The position numbers and the translations under genes are program-made. The notes below the pieces were generated by a model. It ran no database searches. It had not been told where the DNA came from and saw nothing but the letters and a program-made list of their open reading frames with translations. Positions 7,253 through 10,553 of a stretch of DNA of 10,553 nt are shown piece by piece (the stretch's first letter is position 1; every line of letters starts with the position of its first letter). The DNA comes from Marinilabiliaceae bacterium UBA5488 (GTDB lineage Bacteria; Bacteroidota; Bacteroidia; Bacteroidales; Marinilabiliaceae): NCBI GenBank assembly GCA_002427105.1, contig DIPM01000003.1, forward strand, positions 1 to 10,553. Reading direction: 5' to 3'.

Positions 7253-7300
7253 AATATTAAAAGCCAATGCTTACATTTGTGTATCATTGGCTTTAATATT
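7253..7300. repeat. Long inverted repeat between yajC and ybbR (possible terminator or operator)
   Basis: The left arm AATATTAAAAGCCAATG (7253-7269) pairs with CATTGGCTTTAATATT (7285-7300). This gives 16 base pairs with one bulged A and a 15-nt loop. As RNA it could terminate yajC transcription, but the run after it (TATATAATTG) is poor in Ts, so it is not a classic terminator. The loop contains TACATTTG (7272-7279), a perfect -7 promoter motif, so it might instead be an operator around the ybbR promoter. The pairing is certain; the function is not. Confidence 0.6.
7272..7279 (+). promoter_or_regulatory. -7 promoter box candidate for ybbR
   Basis: TACATTTG matches TAnnTTTG and sits in the loop of the inverted repeat 7253-7300. 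There is no TTTG or TTG at the expected -33 spacing (around 7250), which weakens it. A transcript would begin near 7286, about 34 nt before the preferred ATG of ybbR. Confidence 0.35.
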
Positions 7301-7319
7301 TATATAATTGTTACCTGGC

Positions 7320-8363
7320 ATGGTTAAACGCAAGATGTCTATAAAAAGTCTCAGAGCGAAATTTGATGAGTTTTTGAATAGCTCTTTTGTTAAAAGGGCT
7401 AAGAAGCTGCTTATCACCAAGGACTTCTATATTTTCTTGATATTCTTGCTGATAGCAACGGCATTCTGGTTTTTTAATGCTTTACGTGGCGAATATGTCA
7501 CCACCTTCAGTTATCCTGTAAGGTTTGTCAATGTGCCTGAAAATCACGTTGTTGTTGGTGGAGCCAATCAAAAAATCGAGCTGAAAGTTAAATCCAATGG
7601 TTATGCTATTTTGCGTCAGCGCATTAGCAGCAGGTTTATCCCTGTCAATTATGATGTGTCAAGTATGAGGACTATAATACGCGATGGCAAGAGCGTATCT
7701 TATATGTTATCACGCAGTCAGATTAATAATGTCAGGAATCAGCTTATGGTGGGGATGGAGCTTGCCGATATATCTCCCGATACCCTTTTCCTTCATGTTG
7801 ATAAGGTTAAGAAGAAGGCTATCCCGGTTCGATTAGAAGGCAAGCCGGTATTCGAGAAGCAATTTATCCTTGCCAATACTATCGTTTTCGAGCCTGAATC
7901 GGTTACGGTCACTGGTCCTGCATCGCTTGTTGACACTATCAGTGAAATTTATACAAAACTGTTGGAGACGGAGGCGCTTTCTGATACTTTTATAAAGAAA
8001 ATCGAGTTGAAGCCAATTGATAATGTGAAGCTTAGCGATAATGTTGTTACTTTAACAATACCGGTCGAGCGCTACACGGAAAAAATGGTCAACGTGCCAA
8101 TTTCTGTAAAGGGACTTCCCGACTCATTGTGGCTGAAGACTTTCCCTTCCTCGCTTGAAGTGACTTTCAGGGCCGGTATGAGTAAGGTCGAAACTATTAA
8201 CGGAAGCGACTTCTCGGCAGTGGTCGATGCGGCTGAAATATTGCAAACTGACAGGGCGAAGAGACTCAGGGTTAGAATAGATAAATCTCCCGAAAATATT
8301 GAGTCTTTTGATTACGCCCCCCTTTTTGTAGAGTACGTACTTGAATTACGTAACAGTAATTGA
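7320..8363 (+). CDS. YbbR-domain membrane protein
   Basis: The protein is 347 residues from ATG 7320. It has a basic N-terminus, one membrane segment (FYIFLIFLLIATAFWFFNAL, about residues 36-55) and a long extracytoplasmic part made of beta-rich YbbR-like repeats. These are recognisable by phrases such as YPVRFVNVPEN, KKAIPVRLEGKP...VTVTGPASLVD and VNVPISVKGLP. Together with its place between yajC and coaE, this identifies the YbbR family protein usual in Bacteroidetes. YbbR proteins (CdaR in Firmicutes) can regulate a diadenylate cyclase. No cyclase gene is in this window, so that role is not supported here. An in-frame TTG at 7308 would add four residues. I prefer the ATG at 7320, and the ATG at 7335 is also possible. 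There is no clear ribosome binding site. The inverted repeat at 7253-7300 ends 19 bases upstream. Confidence 0.85.
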   Translation: MVKRKMSIKSLRAKFDEFLNSSFVKRAKKLLITKDFYIFLIFLLIATAFWFFNALRGEYVTTFSYPVRFVNVPENHVVVGGANQKIELKVKSNGYAILRQRISSRFIPVNYDVSSMRTIIRDGKSVSYMLSRSQINNVRNQLMVGMELADISPDTLFLHVDKVKKKAIPVRLEGKPVFEKQFILANTIVFEPESVTVTGPASLVDTISEIYTKLLETEALSDTFIKKIELKPIDNVKLSDNVVTLTIPVERYTEKMVNVPISVKGLPDSLWLKTFPSSLEVTFRAGMSKVETINGSDFSAVVDAAEILQTDRAKRLRVRIDKSPENIESFDYAPLFVEYVLELRNSN

Positions 8364-8378
8364 GCTTGTAAAAGCGAA

Positions 8379-8386
8379 TACCTTTG
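8379..8386 (+). promoter_or_regulatory. -7 promoter box candidate for coaE
   Basis: TACCTTTG matches TAnnTTTG and lies in the 42-nt gap before coaE, with a predicted start near 8393 and a leader of about 13 nt. The nearest upstream TTG (8360-8362) is only 16 nt away, so the -33 element is poor. It may be a weak internal promoter or chance. Confidence 0.3.
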
Positions 8387-8405
8387 ATGTATAAATACTG
8401 TAATA

Positions 8406-9002
8406 ATGTACAAAGTTGGACTTACAGGCGGCATCGGAAGCGGCAAGAGCAGCGTTGCAAAGATTTTTCGCAGCTTGGGAATTCCTGTTTATGATACTGA
8501 TAAGGAAGCAAAAGTTTTAATCGAGAAACATCCGCAAATTAGAACTTGCTATAAGAGCCTTTTCGGTGATGATATATATACTCAGATGGGGCTTAACAGG
8601 GCTAAGGTAGCTAAGATTGTATTTAATGATTCCTTCAAACTCAAAGAGCTGGAAAAGGTGGTTCATCCTATTGTGTTTAAGCACTTTGTGGGTTGGTGCT
8701 CTTTGCAGAACAGCAATATAGTGATTAAGGAAAACGCTATCCTGCTTGAAAGTGGCGGCGTCGCATTTCTGGATGATATTATTACCATTTCGGCACCTCT
8801 TGAACTAAGAGTTGAAAGGGTGATGAAAAGAGATGGTGTTTCAGCCGTGGATGTTATGGCCAGGGTGAATAAGCAATGGAGCGATGATAAAAAAATAGCT
8901 CTTAGCAAGTATGTTATTTATGCCGATGATACGGTCTTAGTCACCCCACAGGTTATTGCCCTGGTTGATGAATTGAAAGCAGAGGCACCGAAATATAGGT
9001 GA
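8406..9002 (+). CDS. coaE: Dephospho-CoA kinase
   Basis: This 198-residue cytosolic P-loop kinase phosphorylates the 3' hydroxyl of dephospho-CoA with ATP, the last step of coenzyme A synthesis. The Walker A motif is GLTGGIGSGKS (5-15). The DTD at 30-32 follows as the conserved acidic pair. LEKVVHPIV (82-90) is the usual HP motif, and the CoA-domain glutamate is in AILLESG (111-117, Glu115). The lid region RVERVMKRDGVS...VMARVNKQWSDDKK (135-163) carries the conserved Arg and Gln residues. The C-terminal SKYVIYADD deviates from the more common ADYVIxNDG form, but the length and other motifs are normal, so the enzyme is expected to be active. The ATG at 8406 opens directly into the Walker A strand. 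It follows ybbR by 42 nt. Confidence 0.95.
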   Translation: MYKVGLTGGIGSGKSSVAKIFRSLGIPVYDTDKEAKVLIEKHPQIRTCYKSLFGDDIYTQMGLNRAKVAKIVFNDSFKLKELEKVVHPIVFKHFVGWCSLQNSNIVIKENAILLESGGVAFLDDIITISAPLELRVERVMKRDGVSAVDVMARVNKQWSDDKKIALSKYVIYADDTVLVTPQVIALVDELKAEAPKYR

Positions 9003-9035
9003 TTTCTAATTATTGATTTAACTTTTTATAGATAA

Positions 9036-9809
9036 ATGAGTTTTATTAGACTTTTATTCTCCGCCGGGATAGGCTGGTTTCTTGCAGGCCCTATCGGAAG
9101 TATTATTGGCGTTGTTATTGCGCAATGGATTAATCGCGAAGAATTAGCTTATTTAAAGGATGAAGAGAGGAGAAGCGGACAGCAGAGTGGGAGCCAGAGG
9201 CAAAGTTATGCTTCAGTTGCGCAGGAAAGGGATGGCTTTCTGGTGTCTCTGCTGGTGCTTCTGGCTGCTGTTATGAAGGCCGACGGCAGGGTTGTGAAAT
9301 CGGAACTCGATTTTGTCAAGGTGCATCTCAGAAAAGTGTTACGTAATGACGAAGAGGTGCAACGCGCCTTGCTTTTACTTAGAGAAGTTTTGAAAAAGGA
9401 TATTCCTTTGGCAGATGTTTGCCATCAGATTCGAATTAATCTGAACTATTACGAGAAGGTACAACTCCTGCATTTGCTGCGCGGTCTTTCTGTATCGGAT
9501 GGCGCTTTGGTTAGCAGTGAAATAAGCCTCCTGCATAATATATCTCAGATGCTTGGAATCTCAGAGGCCGATTATGCTTCGGTGATGAATATGTATAAAG
9601 TTGACCGCGAAGCAGCATACAAGGTTCTGGAAGTTGAGCCCTCGGCAACAGACGAGGACGTTAAGAAGGCATATCGCAAAATGGCTGTTCGCTTTCATCC
9701 CGACAAGGTTGCTCACCTGGGTAAGGAGGTCGAGGATTCTGCTAAAGAGAAGTTTCAAAAGGTGAATGAAGCCTATGACAAGATAAAAAAGGAAAGAGGA
9801 ATGGTATAG
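9036..9809 (+). CDS. Membrane-anchored TerB-DnaJ co-chaperone, DjlA-like
   Basis: This 257-residue protein has the DjlA layout. It begins with a glycine-rich N-terminal membrane segment (about 4-32, with GxxxG spacings), followed by a short polar linker (35-62). A TerB-like helical domain (about 66-187) carries the metal-site style motifs KADGRVVKSELDF (81-93) and SDGALVSSEISLL (154-166). A C-terminal J domain (192-254) has the HPD tripeptide at 221-223 and helix III EKFQKVNEAYDKIKKE. J domains stimulate DnaK ATPase, and DjlA tethers that activity to the inner membrane with the J domain in the cytosol. The client is unknown. It sits 33 nt after coaE with no clear promoter, so it is probably read through from upstream. 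All expected parts are intact. The gene symbol is left empty because orthology to E. coli djlA is not established. Confidence 0.88.
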   Translation: MSFIRLLFSAGIGWFLAGPIGSIIGVVIAQWINREELAYLKDEERRSGQQSGSQRQSYASVAQERDGFLVSLLVLLAAVMKADGRVVKSELDFVKVHLRKVLRNDEEVQRALLLLREVLKKDIPLADVCHQIRINLNYYEKVQLLHLLRGLSVSDGALVSSEISLLHNISQMLGISEADYASVMNMYKVDREAAYKVLEVEPSATDEDVKKAYRKMAVRFHPDKVAHLGKEVEDSAKEKFQKVNEAYDKIKKERGMV

Positions 9810-9917
9810 CATAAAGTTTTGGCTAATAGGTCTTGCGCCAAAAGGTGAAAGCTGAAGAGTAAAATTTTGATTAATAATTATCGTCGCTGGACTAATTACT
9901 GAATATTGCGTTTTGTA

Positions 9918-9947
9918 TTTGCAATTCCATCTATTATTGTATTTTTG
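9918..9947 (+). promoter_or_regulatory. Promoter candidate for the DUF5606 gene
   Basis: TTTG at 9918-9921 and TATTTTTG at 9940-9947 are separated by 18 nt, one short of the usual Bacteroidetes spacing. The predicted start near 9954 leaves a leader of about 11 nt before the ATG at 9965. The gap of 155 nt from the preceding gene fits an independent transcription unit. Confidence 0.6.
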
Positions 9948-9964
9948 CACAAAAATTTTAAATA

Positions 9965-10390
9965 ATGGTAAAGGATATTCTATCTATTTCCGGCTATTCC
10001 GGATTGTTTAAGTTGGTTTCTCAGGCTAAAAACAGCGTTATCGTTGAGTCTTTAATCGACGGAAAACGTATGCCTGCCTACGCAGCATCTAAAATTAGTG
10101 CTCTTGAAGATATCTCAATGTATAAAAACGATGGAGATATTCTCCTTGGAGAAGTGTTCTCAAAGATATATGAGCAAGGACTGGATATCGATCCAAAATC
10201 GGATGCCAAAGACCTGAAAGCTGCTTTCAAGCAGGTCGTGCCTGATTATGACGAAAATCGTGTCTATATGTCTGATATTAAGAAAGTGTTTGCATGGTAC
10301 AAACTGCTTAAAGATAAGGAGATCATCACGGCTGAGTCGATTGCAGCTTACAAGGAAGAGCTTGCAAAAAAACAAGAAGAGGAAGCTTAG
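9965..10390 (+). CDS. DUF5606 family protein, function unknown
   Basis: This is a 141-residue soluble protein with no signal peptide or membrane segment. The N-terminal half (2-65) is a small beta-rich module beginning DILSISGYSGLFKLVSQAKNSVIVESL, with KRMPAYAASKISALEDISMY after it. The second half (about 68-128) is helical and includes VYMSDIKKVFAWYKLL. This is the conserved pattern of the Bacteroidetes DUF5606 family (DUF5606 plus the following small helical domain), often found next to coaE and clpB-type genes. No catalytic motif is visible and no function is known to me. The C-terminus is a charged, Glu-rich tail (EELAKKQEEEA). It has its own promoter candidate and ends before a hairpin terminator. 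Confidence 0.85.
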   Translation: MVKDILSISGYSGLFKLVSQAKNSVIVESLIDGKRMPAYAASKISALEDISMYKNDGDILLGEVFSKIYEQGLDIDPKSDAKDLKAAFKQVVPDYDENRVYMSDIKKVFAWYKLLKDKEIITAESIAAYKEELAKKQEEEA

Positions 10391-10436
10391 CCGAGAGAGT
10401 ACAGAACTATTGATTAGGTAAGATAGCCAAAACTTA

Positions 10437-10474
10437 GGGTGCAAGTTCTTTTCTTTCTTAACTGGCACCCTTTT
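10437..10474 (+). terminator. Probable terminator after the DUF5606 gene
   Basis: GGGTGC (10437-10442) pairs with GCACCC (10465-10470). After one mismatch, AGTT (10444-10447) pairs with AACT (10460-10463), leaving a 12-nt pyrimidine loop. TTTT (10471-10474) follows. The T-run is short, so termination may be partial. The rest of the window to 10553 is AT-rich with no gene that I can support. Confidence 0.6.
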
Positions 10475-10553
10475 AGGGACTTAGTTTTTTAACTCAAATT
10501 TCATCAAAAAATAACTCCTGAAAAGTTTGTAACGCTATATAAAATCTCTATCT

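Noticed and set aside
7308..7319. TTG start codon for the YbbR protein
   Set aside because: It adds only four residues, begins eight bases after the inverted repeat and has no ribosome binding site; the ATG at 7320 is the simpler choice, though the difference is trivial.
9817..9843. TTTTGGC / GCCAAAA hairpin after the TerB-DnaJ gene as a terminator
   Set aside because: The stem is 7 bp and AT-rich with a 13-nt loop, and no T-run follows on either strand, so it is too weak to call.
9561..9950. 129-codon open frame on the minus strand opposite the 3' end of the TerB-DnaJ gene
   Set aside because: It overlaps the J domain coding region antisense, its translation is rich in Cys, Leu and Ser with no recognisable domain, and it is explained as a shadow of the real gene.
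10160..10468. 102-codon open frame on the minus strand opposite the DUF5606 gene
   Set aside because: It runs through the terminator hairpin and antisense to a conserved gene; the Phe/Leu/Ser-rich translation is typical of a shadow frame.

Overview
The window reads as an ordinary, intact stretch of chromosome from a member of the Bacteroidetes (Bacteroidota), most likely the Bacteroidales/Marinilabiliales group. Four things point there: a fused FeoA-FeoB with a FeoB-associated Cys-rich membrane peptide, a PUR-alpha-like DUF3276 protein, a roughly 310-residue NusB followed by yajC, ybbR and coaE, and a DUF5606 protein. Promoter-like sequences of the Bacteroidetes type (TTTG, about 19 nt, TAnnTTTG) stand before several genes, and Shine-Dalgarno sequences are mostly absent. 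The base composition is moderately AT-rich (judged by eye, not computed). I see no insertion sequences, phage genes, CRISPR arrays or broken genes.

Left half, minus strand (1-5588). At the left edge is the 5' end of a tRNA-Leu gene running off the window. Upstream of it lies a secreted or periplasmic dipeptidyl peptidase IV-type serine protease with its own strong promoter candidate. Next comes a two-gene ferrous iron uptake operon: the feoA-feoB fusion, then a 60-residue FeoB-associated peptide. It has a candidate promoter and an AT-rich palindrome in its leader that could be an iron-responsive operator. A small PUR-like nucleic-acid-binding protein follows, closed by a textbook intrinsic terminator that insulates it from feo.

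Right half, plus strand (5808-10474). A 283-nt AT-rich divergent intergenic region separates the PUR-like gene from nusB. The order is nusB (transcription antitermination and rRNA synthesis), yajC (Sec translocon accessory), a YbbR-domain membrane protein, coaE (last step of coenzyme A synthesis), a membrane-anchored TerB-DnaJ co-chaperone (DjlA-like), and a DUF5606 protein ending in a hairpin. The genes are collinear with short gaps, but internal promoter candidates before ybbR, coaE and the DUF5606 gene suggest several overlapping transcription units.

I found no convincing new system. The items most worth a second look are the 16-bp inverted repeat that cradles a promoter-like -7 box between yajC and ybbR, the palindrome in the feo leader, and the TerB-DnaJ gene sitting inside the coaE/DUF5606 neighbourhood.
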